From: DAOULT01 sp964646625
GTDB lineage: Bacteria; Chloroflexota; Anaerolineae; CAZYHC01
Length of the DNA stretch: 64,000 nt
Assembly: GCA_964646625.1 (NCBI GenBank)
Contig: CAZYHC010000005.1
Span: forward strand, 102,877-166,876
Direction: 5' to 3'
The position numbers and the translations under genes are program-made. Positions 25,295 to 34,522 of this stretch are shown piece after piece. Position 1 is the first letter of the stretch; each line of letters starts with the position of its first letter. The notes under the pieces are model-generated. The model was not told the origin of the DNA and searched no databases. It saw only the letters and a program-made list of their open reading frames with translations.

Positions 25295-26446
25295 ATGAAA
25301 TTGACCAGGCAGAACACCCACAACCCCCTGCTCTCCTTTCCTTCGCTTCTGTTGACTTTAGCCCTTTTTTGCTGGCCGGCGTTCAGCCTGCCGCCAGTCG
25401 GCCAGCAGGAGCCGCAACTCGATAAGATCAAACTGCCGCCGGGGTTTGAGATCAGCATCTATGCCCACCATGTGCCAGAAGCGCGCTCGATGACGCTGAG
25501 CGAGAACGGCACGCTGTTTGTCGGCACGCGCTCGCTGGGGAACGTTTACGCCGTTCTGGACCGCGACCAGAACCACGAAGCCGATGAGGTCATCACCCTG
25601 GCCCAGAAATTGTTTATGCCCAACGGCGTGGCATTTCGAGATGGCGCGCTCTACGTGGCCGAGGTGAACCGCGTCCTGCGATACGACGATATCGAAGCCG
25701 ACCTGAACAATCCGCCCCCACCTGTGGTGGTCAACGATGGTTTTCCCCAGGATAAACACCACGGCTGGAAGTTCATCCGCTTTGGGCCGGATGGGAGGCT
25801 CTACGTGCCGGTGGGTGCGCCGTGCAATGTCTGCCAGCGCGCTGACGAACGCTATGCCTCGATCATGCGGCTGAAGCCCGATGGTAGCGAATTGGAGATC
25901 TTCGCCCATGGCGTTCGCAACACGGTGGGATTTGACTGGCACCCAGAGACGGACGAACTGTGGTTCACCGATAACGGGCGCGATTGGCTGGGCGATGACA
26001 GGCCGCCGGACGAGTTGAATCACGCCCCCCAGAAAGGGCTGCACTTTGGCTTCCCCTATTGTCACGGGACGGATATCCCCGACCCGGAGTTCGGCCAGCA
26101 GCGCGAGTGCGCGGAGTTTACCCCTCCGGCGATGGAACTTGGCCCCCACGTGGCCTCGCTCGGCATGCGTTTTTACACGGGAACGATGTTCCCCGACGAA
26201 TATCGAGGCCAGATTTTCATCGCCGAACATGGCTCCTGGAATCGCAGCACGCCGATTGGTTATCGCCTGACGCTGGTGCGACTGGAAAACAACCGCGCCG
26301 TGAAATACGAGGTCTTCGCTGAAGGCTGGCTGCAAGGCGATCGCGGGTGGGGACGCCCCGTGGATGTGCTGGTCATGCCCGATGGCGCGCTGCTGGTCTC
26401 GGACGATACGGCGAACGTGATCTACCGGATCAGTTACCAGCAGTAG
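25295..26446 (+). CDS. PQQ-type aldose/sorbosone dehydrogenase, exported
   Basis: A 383-residue soluble glucose/sorbosone-dehydrogenase-family beta-propeller. An export signal is seen at the N-terminus (MKLTRQ..., then LLSFPSLLLTLALFCWPAF). Propeller motifs include PNGVAFRDGALYVAEVNRVL, HHGWKFIRFGPDGRLYV, GVRNTVGFDWHPETDELWFT and GLHFGFPYCHG, and two cysteines in PCNVCQRAD. Family enzymes oxidise aldoses with pyrroloquinoline quinone outside the cytoplasm. I start at 25295 with GGAGG eight bases upstream; the in-frame ATG at 25277 is an alternative. Transcribed from its own promoter. Confidence 0.82.
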   Translation: MKLTRQNTHNPLLSFPSLLLTLALFCWPAFSLPPVGQQEPQLDKIKLPPGFEISIYAHHVPEARSMTLSENGTLFVGTRSLGNVYAVLDRDQNHEADEVITLAQKLFMPNGVAFRDGALYVAEVNRVLRYDDIEADLNNPPPPVVVNDGFPQDKHHGWKFIRFGPDGRLYVPVGAPCNVCQRADERYASIMRLKPDGSELEIFAHGVRNTVGFDWHPETDELWFTDNGRDWLGDDRPPDELNHAPQKGLHFGFPYCHGTDIPDPEFGQQRECAEFTPPAMELGPHVASLGMRFYTGTMFPDEYRGQIFIAEHGSWNRSTPIGYRLTLVRLENNRAVKYEVFAEGWLQGDRGWGRPVDVLVMPDGALLVSDDTANVIYRISYQQ

Positions 26447-26495
26447 CGCGCGACCGCCTCTGGCGAGAGCTGAGCAACCCGATGAGGAGGACAAA

Positions 26496-27179
26496 ATGCA
26501 ATACGAAGAAATTATAGAACAGTTTCAAGCCCTGTCTAATCCAGAAGCAGTAGCAGGTATGGCGCGGTATGGAATTAATCCCAAGAACACCTACGGAGTA
26601 TCCATTCCCAATCTGCGAAAGATGGCTAAGAAAATAGGCCGCAATCATCTCCTCGCTCAACAACTCTGGGCCTCAGACACCCGTGAAACCAGGATACTGG
26701 CCACCATGATCGATGACCCCAAAATGGTTACCGAACAGCAAATGGAAAGCTGGGTCAAAGATTTTGATTATTGGGAGATCTGCGATCAGTGTTGTATGAA
26801 CCTCTTTGAGAAAACCGCATTTGCATACCAGAAGTGCTTTGAATGGAGCTCCAGAGGGGAAGAATTCGTGAAAAGAACGGGCTTCGTGCTGATGGCCCGC
26901 CTGGCTGTCAGCGACAAGAAAGCGCACGACGATCAATTTGAGGAGTTCTTTCCCCTCATCCAGAGAGAAGCCCCCGATAATAGAAATTTTGTTAAGAAAG
27001 CGGTCAATTGGGCACTAAGACAAATTGGAAAACGTAACCTCAATTTGAACAGGCAGGCCATTGAAACTGCCAAACAGATTCAAAAAATGGATGCAAAAAG
27101 CGCGAAATGGATCGCTTCTAACGCGCTTCGAGAACTGACAAGCGAAGCGCTTCAAGAAAGGTTACAAAAAAGATTGTAA
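26496..27179 (+). CDS. DNA alkylation repair protein (AlkD-like, HEAT-like repeats)
   Basis: A 227-residue protein of the AlkD/DNA-alkylation-repair family: helical repeats with YGINPKNTYGVSIPNLRKMAK, TRETRILATMIDDP, SWVKDFDYWEICDQCC, and RNFVKKAVNWALRQIGKRN. AlkD enzymes excise bulky or cationic alkylated bases without base flipping. GAGGAGG before the ATG. Its base composition is richer in A+T than the flanks, which suggests lateral transfer. It follows the dehydrogenase by 49 bp, but has no obvious functional link to it. Confidence 0.88.
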   Translation: MQYEEIIEQFQALSNPEAVAGMARYGINPKNTYGVSIPNLRKMAKKIGRNHLLAQQLWASDTRETRILATMIDDPKMVTEQQMESWVKDFDYWEICDQCCMNLFEKTAFAYQKCFEWSSRGEEFVKRTGFVLMARLAVSDKKAHDDQFEEFFPLIQREAPDNRNFVKKAVNWALRQIGKRNLNLNRQAIETAKQIQKMDAKSAKWIASNALRELTSEALQERLQKRL

Positions 27180-27229
27180 GGAAAGAAGTAAATCATCTCT
27201 CAGTTATGTAAAGTCAGGCCGGACGGCAC

Positions 27230-27258
27230 TTGCAAATAGGGAATCATTGTAGTATAAT
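27230..27258 (+). promoter_or_regulatory. Sigma-70 promoter of the membrane-protein gene
   Basis: TTGCAA (27230-27235), 17-bp spacer, TATAAT (27253-27258). Transcription should begin near 27265, which means the open frame upstream of 27287 is not coding. Confidence 0.8.
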
Positions 27259-27286
27259 ATGTACCACGCGATGGAGGGAGATGACC

Positions 27287-27865
27287 ATGAAAGATCCCGA
27301 AGACAAAAAAGAACCATTAAGCCCTGACGAAATCTTGACCGTTGAATTCGAGTACATTGCGCAGGCGGCCTTTCAAGTCAACGAGGACCGCACCAAAGTG
27401 ACCACCTTCTACCTGATCACGGTGGGGAGCTTTATTGCGGCCATTCTAAGCTCGCAGCTCGAAACTCTCAAGACGCCGCTTATCCATTGGGCCTTCGCAG
27501 GCTTGTTCGTCTTATTGAGTGCGGCTGGTATGCTGACCCTGCTGCACCTGGTGAGGTTGCGGCAAGCCTGGCTCGATAGTGTCCAGGCGATGAATAAGAT
27601 CAAGGAGTTCTACATACAACACGTCCCAGAGCCGAAGATCGAGAGCGCTTTCCACTGGCTGAAGCTCCCGGAAAAGTTCAAACCCTGGAGTATATCCTTC
27701 CTGCTGGCGCTTCAAGTTTCTCTGCTCGGAGGCGTCACGTTAGGAGCTGCCATCTTATGTGCAGGTCTGGGCTTTAACAACTGGTGGTGGGATATCGCCA
27801 TCGGCACGGGAGCTTTTTACATTATCTTTCAGATCATTCTTTATCAACAACTCCTGCGCGATTGA
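27287..27865 (+). CDS. Membrane protein of unknown function, four predicted helices
   Basis: A 192-residue protein beginning MKDPEDKKEPLSPDEIL, a charged cytosolic head, then four hydrophobic segments (about residues 48-63, 71-95, 139-161 and 168-186) around a central polar stretch with PEPKIESAFHWLKLPEKF. I recognise no family. The start is the ATG at 27287 with GGAGG nine bases upstream; the frame extends to 27230 but that part is the promoter. Expressed from its own promoter and followed by the binding-protein gene at 28011. Confidence 0.65.
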   Translation: MKDPEDKKEPLSPDEILTVEFEYIAQAAFQVNEDRTKVTTFYLITVGSFIAAILSSQLETLKTPLIHWAFAGLFVLLSAAGMLTLLHLVRLRQAWLDSVQAMNKIKEFYIQHVPEPKIESAFHWLKLPEKFKPWSISFLLALQVSLLGGVTLGAAILCAGLGFNNWWWDIAIGTGAFYIIFQIILYQQLLRD

Positions 27866-27933
27866 AGCCAGGGTGGCCTTTTGCCAGAAAGTGCCTGCTG
27901 CCGTACTATAATAACTGTAAACCGACTCACGGT

Positions 27934-27943
27934 AAGGAGGTGA
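27934..27943 (+). promoter_or_regulatory. Extended Shine-Dalgarno-like leader element (AAGGAGGTGA)
   Basis: Perfect ten-base 16S complement, 68 nt before the binding-protein start. It is followed at once by ATG and five sense codons to a TAG, but the spacing is too short for normal initiation. A possible TTGCCA (27881) with TATAAT (27907) lies upstream at a long 20-bp spacing. Confidence 0.6.
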
Positions 27944-28010
27944 TGCGCCAGGTAGAAACATAGTAAAGTAGCGATATTTAACAATCAAAAATAAAAAAGG
28001 AGAAAAGGAG

Positions 28011-29576
28011 ATGAAACAGAGAAAAGTGTTGCTCTGTCTGGCTGTGGTCTTGATATTGGCTACTCTGAGCCTCGCGCCGACGGCGGCTCAGGAAGGGAAC
28101 GTGTTCGTCTACGCCCACGGGACAACCTTCCCCGACATTGACCCCAGCATCAGCTTTTCCAACGACTCGGTGGTGATGGGCAATGCCTACGAGACCCTGA
28201 CTTTCTACAATCCCCCCGGCAGCGAGGAGGTTATCAGCCCGGCTTTGGCCACCAGTTGGGAGTCGTCGGAGGATGGCCTGACCTGGACCTTCCATCTGCG
28301 GGAGGGGGTGAAGTTCCACGACGGGACAGATTTCAATGCCGAGGCGGTGAAGTACTCCATAGATCGGACTATGAGCCTGGGCCTGGGGGCGGCTTTCATC
28401 TGGGATGCAGTGAAGGAGATCAAAGTCATTGACGACTATACGGTGGAGTTCAATTTAAATTATGCCGCGCCCGTTGACCTCATCGCCGCTTCCGGCTATG
28501 GAGCGTGGATCTTCAGCCCCACCGCAGTCGAGGCCCAGGGAGATAAGGTCAGCGAGTGGTTCAACGAGGGCCACGATGCAGGAACAGGCCCCTACATGAT
28601 CGAAAGCCGCGAGCGCGGCACGCGGCTGATCATGACCCGCTTCGACGATTACTGGGGTGGATGGCAGGAAGGTCAGTTCGACAAGATCTTGTTCGAGATC
28701 AATCCTGACCCCATCGTCCAGCAGCAGATGCTCGAGGCCGGCCAGGCGGACGCCGCCTACGACCTGCCACGGATGAACCTCGAGGCTCTGGATGCCCGCG
28801 ATGACGTTACAGTTTACACCAACCCCAGTTTCCAGAACCTGCTGGGCCTTTTCAACGTGAAGAAGGAGCCCACCAATAATAAGCTCGTGCGGCAGGCCCT
28901 TTCTTATGCCTTCCCCTACGAGCAGTTCATCGAGAGCGTGATGATGGGCCAGGCCACCCAGGCTTACGGCCCCGTTCCTGCCGGGATGTGGGGCTACAGC
29001 GAGGACCTGTTCCAGTACTACTACGACCTGGACAAGGCCAGGGAACTGCTGGCTGAGGCCGGTTATCCCGAGGGCGGCTTCGACCTGCTGATGACCTTCG
29101 CCACTGGCGACCTGGATGAAGAACAGGTGGGCGAGCTGTGGAAAGCGGAGCTGGCCAAGCTGGGGATCAACCTGGAGGTGCGGGGCATGGAATGGGAACC
29201 CCAGTGGGACCTGGCCATGTCTGACCCCATGGCGGCCCAGGACATCTTAGTCTTCTACTGGTGGCCTGATTACATCACCCCCTACACCTATCTTTTCAAT
29301 ATGTTCCACTGTGAGGAGGAGATCCTCTTCAACCTGGGCTACTACTGCGACCCCAAATTCGACGAGATCATTGACAAGGGTAACGAACTGGCCGCCACCG
29401 ACCGCGCCGAGGCAGAACGGCTCTTCATCGAAGCCCAGAAGATGCTGATCGAGGACGCCGCCGCCGCGTTCTTCTACGACCGCGCCAACAACCACGAGCT
29501 GCGGTCCGACATCAAGGGCTACGTGGACAACCCGGCTTATCCGCATATCATCTTCGTCTACAAGCTGTCGCGGTAG
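28011..29576 (+). CDS. Dipeptide-type (SBP_bac_5) solute-binding protein
   Basis: A 521-residue family-5 binding protein. Export signal MKQRKVLLCLAVVLILATLSL, then EGNVFVYAHGTTFPDIDPS. Family marks include LATSWESSEDGLTWTFHLRE, GVKFHDGTDFNAEAVKYSID and GTGPYMIESRERG. It captures a peptide or similar amphiphile outside the cell for the Dpp-type importer that follows. The neighbouring racemase and DUF917 genes hint at hydantoin or amino-acid-derivative cargo, which is inference. Confidence 0.92.
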   Translation: MKQRKVLLCLAVVLILATLSLAPTAAQEGNVFVYAHGTTFPDIDPSISFSNDSVVMGNAYETLTFYNPPGSEEVISPALATSWESSEDGLTWTFHLREGVKFHDGTDFNAEAVKYSIDRTMSLGLGAAFIWDAVKEIKVIDDYTVEFNLNYAAPVDLIAASGYGAWIFSPTAVEAQGDKVSEWFNEGHDAGTGPYMIESRERGTRLIMTRFDDYWGGWQEGQFDKILFEINPDPIVQQQMLEAGQADAAYDLPRMNLEALDARDDVTVYTNPSFQNLLGLFNVKKEPTNNKLVRQALSYAFPYEQFIESVMMGQATQAYGPVPAGMWGYSEDLFQYYYDLDKARELLAEAGYPEGGFDLLMTFATGDLDEEQVGELWKAELAKLGINLEVRGMEWEPQWDLAMSDPMAAQDILVFYWWPDYITPYTYLFNMFHCEEEILFNLGYYCDPKFDEIIDKGNELAATDRAEAERLFIEAQKMLIEDAAAAFFYDRANNHELRSDIKGYVDNPAYPHIIFVYKLSR

Positions 29577-29601
29577 GAAGGCGGGTCTGAGGGCGGAGTA
29601 A

Positions 29602-29640
29602 GGAAGCATGGAAAGTGATGGTAATCTCTTCCATGCTTCC
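29602..29640 (+). promoter_or_regulatory. Stable hairpin after the binding-protein gene
   Basis: Perfect 12-bp inverted repeat GGAAGCATGGAA (29602-29613) with its complement (29629-29640), loop 15 nt, 26 bp after the stop. The matching element after the 62022-63296 binding protein also starts GGAAGCA. Confidence 0.7.
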
Positions 29641-29654
29641 AACCCCTTACTTTA

Positions 29655-29713
29655 GCCACAGAGGACACAGAGTTCACAGAGGGAAAAACCTCTTTCTCCG
29701 TGCTCTCTGTGGC
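29655..29713. repeat. Palindromic GCCACAGAG-type repeat
   Basis: GCCACAGAG...CTCTGTGGC with inner imperfect pairing, between binding protein and permease. Related to 3541-3608, 24718-24785 and 32436-32513. Confidence 0.6.
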
Positions 29714-29739
29714 TTGAAAAGAGTCCCCGGAGAGACTAC

Positions 29740-30762
29740 ATGGAAAAATGGGAATACCTCGCCAGGCGGCTGGCGCTGGCCGTGCTGGTTCTGCTGAGCA
29801 TTTCGGTCATCACCTTCGTCATCTCTCGCGTCGTGCCTTCTAATCCCGCCGCTCTCTGGGTCGGCCCCCATCCCACCAAGGAACAAATAGCCGCCGCCCG
29901 CATCAAGCTGGGCCTGGATCAACCCCTCTATGTCCAGTACTTCCATTACATGAACGATCTATTGCATGGCGACTTCGGCGTCTCCGTAAGCTCGCATCAG
30001 CCCATCCTGACCGACCTCAAGACCTACCTGCCAGCCACGCTGGAACTGGTCATCACCAGCATGATCATGGCCGTCGTCATCGGCATCCCTCTGGGCATCT
30101 TCTCCGGGGCTAAGAAGGATCGCTGGCTCGACCACGTGAGCCGCCTGCTGGCCGTGGTCGGGGTCTCCATGCCCGTCTTCTGGATGGCTCTTTTGTTACA
30201 GTTATTTTTTTTCGGCCGGCTGAAGCTCTTGCCTATAGGCAGTCGGGTGGATAGGAACGTTTCCCTTTTCTACCCCATACAGCAAATCACGGGCTTCCAC
30301 GTCATCGACAGTGTACTCACGGGCAACTGGTTGGCCCTGCGCAGCAGTCTGGTACATCTCATCCTGCCCGCTTTCACCCTGGGGACTTACGCCATCGGCC
30401 TGACCATCCGCATGACCCGCTCGACCATGATAGAAGTTCTGGAGGAGGGCTATATCACCGCCGCTCGGGCGGCCGGCATCCCGGAGCGCATCATCCTGTT
30501 CCGCCTGGCCCTCAAGAATGCCATCGTGCCCACCTTAACGGTGTTGGCCCTCTCCTTCGTCTATTCGCTGACAGGAGCCATCCTGGTGGAGATCATCTTC
30601 GCCTGGCCCGGCCTGGGCAGCTACGTCACCAGGGCTATCCTCAGCATGGACTTTCCGGTCATAATGGCGGTCACTCTGGTAGTTACCGTCTTCTACGTTT
30701 TTATCAACCTGTTTCTGGATCTGCTTCAGTCCTTCCTTGACCCCCGGGTTACGTTAGGCTGA
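29740..30762 (+). CDS. Dpp-type ABC permease (DppB-like)
   Basis: A 340-residue permease with six helices. N-terminal helix with LARRLALAVLVLLSISVITF, the conserved linker LGLDQPLYVQY, the first cytosolic loop, and the EAA loop around YITAARAAGIPERIILFRLALKNA. It matches DppB/OppB subunits, which pair with DppC. GGAGAG before the ATG. Confidence 0.9.
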   Translation: MEKWEYLARRLALAVLVLLSISVITFVISRVVPSNPAALWVGPHPTKEQIAAARIKLGLDQPLYVQYFHYMNDLLHGDFGVSVSSHQPILTDLKTYLPATLELVITSMIMAVVIGIPLGIFSGAKKDRWLDHVSRLLAVVGVSMPVFWMALLLQLFFFGRLKLLPIGSRVDRNVSLFYPIQQITGFHVIDSVLTGNWLALRSSLVHLILPAFTLGTYAIGLTIRMTRSTMIEVLEEGYITAARAAGIPERIILFRLALKNAIVPTLTVLALSFVYSLTGAILVEIIFAWPGLGSYVTRAILSMDFPVIMAVTLVVTVFYVFINLFLDLLQSFLDPRVTLG

Positions 30763-30804
30763 ATCACTTCACGGCGCTCGATTCTTTCCAGGAGGTTATC
30801 ATTT

Positions 30805-31539
30805 ATGAAGATCCGTGTGATTGCACCCGTGACCACTCAGACATTCGTGGCCGATACAGTGGAGGTCTATCGTGAAGCGGCCCGGCCCGATACCGAGATC
30901 AGCGTCGTGGGCCTGGATCGGGGCCCGGCTTCCATCGAATCTGACTACGAGGAGGCCCTGGCTGTGCCTGACGTTCTGGCTAAGGCCCGGGCGGCCGAAA
31001 AAGAGGGGATGGACGCCGTAGTCATCGACTGCATGGCCGACCCCGGCGTGGACGCCGCTCGCGAACTGCTGACCATCCCCGTCGTCGGCCCGGCTCAGGC
31101 GTCCATGCACCTGGCGGCCATGCTGGCCCACAAGTTCTCGTTGATCGGCATTATGGAGCGAGACATCCCTATCTTTCACCGCCTGTTCGTCAAGTTCGGC
31201 CTGGAGGGCAAGGTGGCTTCGGTGCGGGTGGTCAACATCCCCGTGCTGGAACTGGACGGGGATCCGGCGCGGCTGACCGAGGCGGTGGTGGAGGCCTCGC
31301 TCCAGGCGGTGAAAGAGGATGGAGCGCACGTCGTCGTCCTCGGCTGCACGGGGATGAAGGGCGTGGCCCGCACAGCCAGCGAAGAATTGGCGGCGCGCGG
31401 CTACGCCGTGCCGATCATCAACCCCTCAGTGGTGGCCCTCAAGCTGGCCGAGAGCCTGGTGGACATGGGCCTGGCCCACAGCAAGCGGACGTATCCGCCG
31501 CCGCCGCCAAAGGAGATAGTAGGTTATGACCTTGGCTGA
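30805..31539 (+). CDS. Asp/Glu/hydantoin racemase-family protein
   Basis: A 244-residue protein of the Asp/Glu racemase superfamily, hydantoin-racemase branch. The two catalytic cysteines are visible: VIDCMADPGV (Cys about 76) and VVLGCTGMKG (Cys about 183). In the family one cysteine removes and the other adds the alpha proton. AGGAGG before the ATG. It lies inside the importer operon, between the two permease genes, and its end overlaps the second permease by 14 bp, so it is translationally linked. Substrate is likely an amino-acid derivative such as a 5-substituted hydantoin. Confidence 0.82.
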   Translation: MKIRVIAPVTTQTFVADTVEVYREAARPDTEISVVGLDRGPASIESDYEEALAVPDVLAKARAAEKEGMDAVVIDCMADPGVDAARELLTIPVVGPAQASMHLAAMLAHKFSLIGIMERDIPIFHRLFVKFGLEGKVASVRVVNIPVLELDGDPARLTEAVVEASLQAVKEDGAHVVVLGCTGMKGVARTASEELAARGYAVPIINPSVVALKLAESLVDMGLAHSKRTYPPPPPKEIVGYDLG

Positions 31540-32434
31540 GCGGTGGCTGGGCGACTGGGCCAGGCAGAGGCAGGCCCAATTCGAGGAATACGGCCTGATG
31601 ATTCGCGCCTTCCGGCGCGATCCGCTGGCGCTCATCAGCCTGTTCATCATTCTGGTCTTCGTCCTGGGAGCGATCTTCGCTCCGTTGCTCACTCCCTACC
31701 CGGCGGAGGGTCGAGGGGAGCCCAATCTGACCAACAAGTTTCTGCCCCCCAGCGGCGAACACCCTTTCGGTACCGATTATCTGGGGCGCGATGTGCTGGC
31801 CCGCGTCCTCTTCGGCGGGCGCAGTTCCCTGAGCGTCGGCCTCCTGGTGGTGACCGTGGCGGTCATCATCGGCATACCCCTGGGCGCGCTGGCGGGCTAC
31901 GCCGGGGGGTGGCTGGACGAAGCCATCATGCGCGTGACCGACATGTTTCTGGCCTTTCCGCCCCTGCTTTTGGCTATCGCCATCGCCTCCGCCCTGGAGC
32001 GCAGTTTCGTCAACGTCATGATCGCCATTGCCCTCACCTGGTGGCCCTGGTACGCCCGGCTGGTGCGCGCCCAAACCGTCTCTTTGCGGGAACGCTCCTT
32101 CATCGAGGCGGCGCGAGGCATGGGGGTGGATAGTCCGACCATCATCTTTCGCCACGTCCTGCCCAACGTCATGACCCCGGTGCTGGTGCAGGCCACCACC
32201 GATATCGGTTCGGCCATCCTTACGGGCGCGGCCATGAGTTTCATCGGGTTCGGGGTCCAGCCCCCCACCCCCGACTGGGGCAAGATGGTCAGCGTGGGGC
32301 GTACCTACATTATGGGCCAGCCCTGGTACGGCGCTTTCCCCGGCCTGGCTATCTTTCTGGTCACCCTGGCTTTCAACCTGCTGGGAGACGCCGTGCGCGA
32401 CGTGTTCGATCCCCGCACCCGGCGGCTGGGCTGA
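31526..32434 (+). CDS. Dpp-type ABC permease (DppC-like)
   Basis: A 302-residue permease with six helices. An N-terminal cytosolic part RRDPLALISLFIILVFVLGA, then PFGTDYLGRDVLARVLFGGRSSL, the classic DppC/OppC motif, and the EAA loop SFIEAARGMGVDSPTIIFRHVLPN in two parts. Overlaps the racemase by 14 bp, with AAAGGAG upstream. Confidence 0.92.
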   Translation: MTLAERWLGDWARQRQAQFEEYGLMIRAFRRDPLALISLFIILVFVLGAIFAPLLTPYPAEGRGEPNLTNKFLPPSGEHPFGTDYLGRDVLARVLFGGRSSLSVGLLVVTVAVIIGIPLGALAGYAGGWLDEAIMRVTDMFLAFPPLLLAIAIASALERSFVNVMIAIALTWWPWYARLVRAQTVSLRERSFIEAARGMGVDSPTIIFRHVLPNVMTPVLVQATTDIGSAILTGAAMSFIGFGVQPPTPDWGKMVSVGRTYIMGQPWYGAFPGLAIFLVTLAFNLLGDAVRDVFDPRTRRLG

Positions 32435-32435
32435 C

Positions 32436-32513
32436 ACGGATTTTGGTCACGGATGACACAGATTTATCCAGGGAAAAAACCTCTTTCTCTGTGTTCTCCG
32501 TGCCCTCTGTGGC
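32436..32513. repeat. Degenerate CTCTGTG-type repeat
   Basis: Contains CACGGATGACACAG and ends CTCTGTGTTCTCCGTG and CTCTGTGGC. Related to the palindrome at 29655-29713, with AAACCTCTTTCTC in common, but its 5' arm is degraded. Confidence 0.5.
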
Positions 32514-32553
32514 TTGAATCAGAATCCCCGGCTGGCTTTTGGAACGCACTGAA

Positions 32554-33546
32554 ATGGATAATATCTTGTTATCGGTAGAAAATCTGCACGTCCGTTTCCA
32601 CACCTACGCCGGCGAGGTGCGGGCGGTGAACGGGGTCAGCCTGGATATCCGGCGAGGCGAAGTTTTCGGCCTGGTTGGAGAATCGGGCTGCGGCAAGTCG
32701 GTAACCGGCTTATCCTTGTTGCGCCTGGTGCGCCCGCCGGGCGAGATCAAGGCCGGGCGCATCCTCTTCGACGGCGAGGATATAATGAGCAAGAGCGAGG
32801 CGGAGATGCGGAATATCCGTGGCCGGCGCATCGCCATGATTTTCCAGGACCCGGCCGCCTACCTCAACCCCGTCTTCTCTATAGGTGAGCAAATCAGCAT
32901 GGTCATCCGCCAACACCAGCCGCTGACCCGGCAAGCCGCCCAGCAGCGGACCCTGGAGATGCTGGACGCCGTGGGCCTGCCCGATCCGCTGCGCACCGTG
33001 AAGTCGTACCCCCACGAGTTGAGCGGGGGGATGCAACAGCGGGTTATGATCGCCATGGCCCTCGCTTCTAACGCCGACCTGCTCATCGCCGACGAGCCGA
33101 CCACCGCCCTGGACGTTACCATCCAGGCTCAGATATTGGCCCTCCTGATAGAGTTGAAGGAAAAGCACAGGCTGTCCATCCTCCTTATCACCCACAACCT
33201 GGGAGTGGTGGCCGAGGCTTGTGACCGGGTGGCCGTTCTCTACCTGGGCTGCATGGTGGAAACTGGCTATACGCGGGACATCTTCAAGAACATGAAACAC
33301 CCTTACACGCAAGGGCTGCTGGCCGCCATCCCTCAGCCGGGCAGCCGTGGTCACGTCCTGCGGGCCATCTCCGGCTCGGTGCCCAGTGGCCTGACCGTAT
33401 TTGCCGGGTGCCCCTTCGAGCCTCGTTGCGAACGGGCCATGACTCTCTGTCAACAGGAGCATCCCTCCCTCATCCCCGTCGGCTCCGACCAGGATGGACA
33501 TTATGTAGCCTGCCACCTGTACCGCGGAGAGGGAGGACAGGTATGA
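32554..33546 (+). CDS. Dpp-type ABC ATPase (DppD-like)
   Basis: A 330-residue ATPase. Walker A GESGCGKS, signature LSGGMQQRVMIAMAL, Walker B LLIADEPTTALDV, switch ITHNLG, and the C-terminal oligopeptide module with CPFEPRCERAMTLC, the Fe-S-like cysteine cluster known in DppD/OppD. I use the ATG at 32554; a TTG at 32539 is possible. Its stop overlaps the start of the next gene. Confidence 0.92.
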   Translation: MDNILLSVENLHVRFHTYAGEVRAVNGVSLDIRRGEVFGLVGESGCGKSVTGLSLLRLVRPPGEIKAGRILFDGEDIMSKSEAEMRNIRGRRIAMIFQDPAAYLNPVFSIGEQISMVIRQHQPLTRQAAQQRTLEMLDAVGLPDPLRTVKSYPHELSGGMQQRVMIAMALASNADLLIADEPTTALDVTIQAQILALLIELKEKHRLSILLITHNLGVVAEACDRVAVLYLGCMVETGYTRDIFKNMKHPYTQGLLAAIPQPGSRGHVLRAISGSVPSGLTVFAGCPFEPRCERAMTLCQQEHPSLIPVGSDQDGHYVACHLYRGEGGQV

Positions 33547-34514
33547 GCCAGCCGCTGGTAGTGGTGCGGGAGTTGACCAAACACTTCTCCGCACGGGGGG
33601 GCTTGTTCCGACGGGGGCGGATAGTGCGCGCCCTGGACGGAGTGAACCTGGCCTTAGAGCAGGAGGAGACCCTGGGCGTGGTGGGCGAGTCCGGCTGCGG
33701 CAAGACTACCCTGGGGCGCTGTCTCTTACGTCTCATCGAGCCTACCAGCGGCCAGGTGCTTTTCGAAGGGACGGATATCCTCTCCCTGGGACAACAGGAG
33801 ATGCGCCGCCGCCGCCGGGATATGCAGATGGTCTTTCAGAACCCTTTTTCTTCTCTGAACTCCCGCATGAACGTGTTGAACGTCGTGGCCGAGCCTTTGC
33901 GCACCCATACAAAAATGCGCGGCGAGGCGCGGCGACGATGCGTTCTGACCCTGTTGGAGCGCGTGGGCCTGGGCCAGGAACACCTTTACCGCTATCCCCA
34001 CGAGTTCTCCGGCGGCCAGTGCCAGCGCATCGCCGTGGCCCGTGCTCTGGCCCTCAACCCCAAATTCCTGGTTCTCGACGAGCCGACTTCGGCCCTGGAC
34101 GTGTCGGTCCAGGCCCAAATCCTGAACCTGTTAGGAGAGTTGCAACGGGAGTTCGGCCTGACCTACCTCTTCATCTCCCACGACCTGAACGTGGTACAGC
34201 ACATCAGCGATCGCATCGCGGTCATGTATCTGGGCCGGGTGGTGGAGATGAGCACCTCGGAGGCCATCTTCGGCGGAGCCCACCACCCCTACACCGAGGC
34301 CCTGCTGTCCTCAATCCCAACCCTCGACCCCGACACCCGCCGCAAACGCATCGTGCTGGAGGGTGGTACGCCCAGCCCGGCCAAACCACCCCCTGGCTGC
34401 CACTTCCATCCTCGCTGCTCCCTGGCAATGAGCATCTGTCCCAGAGAGGAGCCATCTCTGGTGGACATTGGCGATGGACATCTGGTAGCCTGCCACCGGG
34501 TGGACGGCGGATAG
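33543..34514 (+). CDS. Dpp-type ABC ATPase (DppF-like)
   Basis: A 323-residue ATPase. Walker A GESGCGKTT, FQNPFSSLNSRMNV, signature FSGGQCQRIAVARAL, Walker B LVLDEPTSALDV, switch ISHDLN, C-terminal HPRCSLAMSICPREEP cysteine module. The ATG shares ATGA with the stop of the previous gene (GGAGG upstream), showing translational coupling. An open frame further left is not coding. Confidence 0.92.
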   Translation: MSQPLVVVRELTKHFSARGGLFRRGRIVRALDGVNLALEQEETLGVVGESGCGKTTLGRCLLRLIEPTSGQVLFEGTDILSLGQQEMRRRRRDMQMVFQNPFSSLNSRMNVLNVVAEPLRTHTKMRGEARRRCVLTLLERVGLGQEHLYRYPHEFSGGQCQRIAVARALALNPKFLVLDEPTSALDVSVQAQILNLLGELQREFGLTYLFISHDLNVVQHISDRIAVMYLGRVVEMSTSEAIFGGAHHPYTEALLSSIPTLDPDTRRKRIVLEGGTPSPAKPPPGCHFHPRCSLAMSICPREEPSLVDIGDGHLVACHRVDGG

Positions 34515-34522
34515 TTAACCAA

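Noticed and set aside
32539..32553. TTG start for the DppD-like ATPase
   Set aside because: No ribosome site before it and the family starts at the later ATG.
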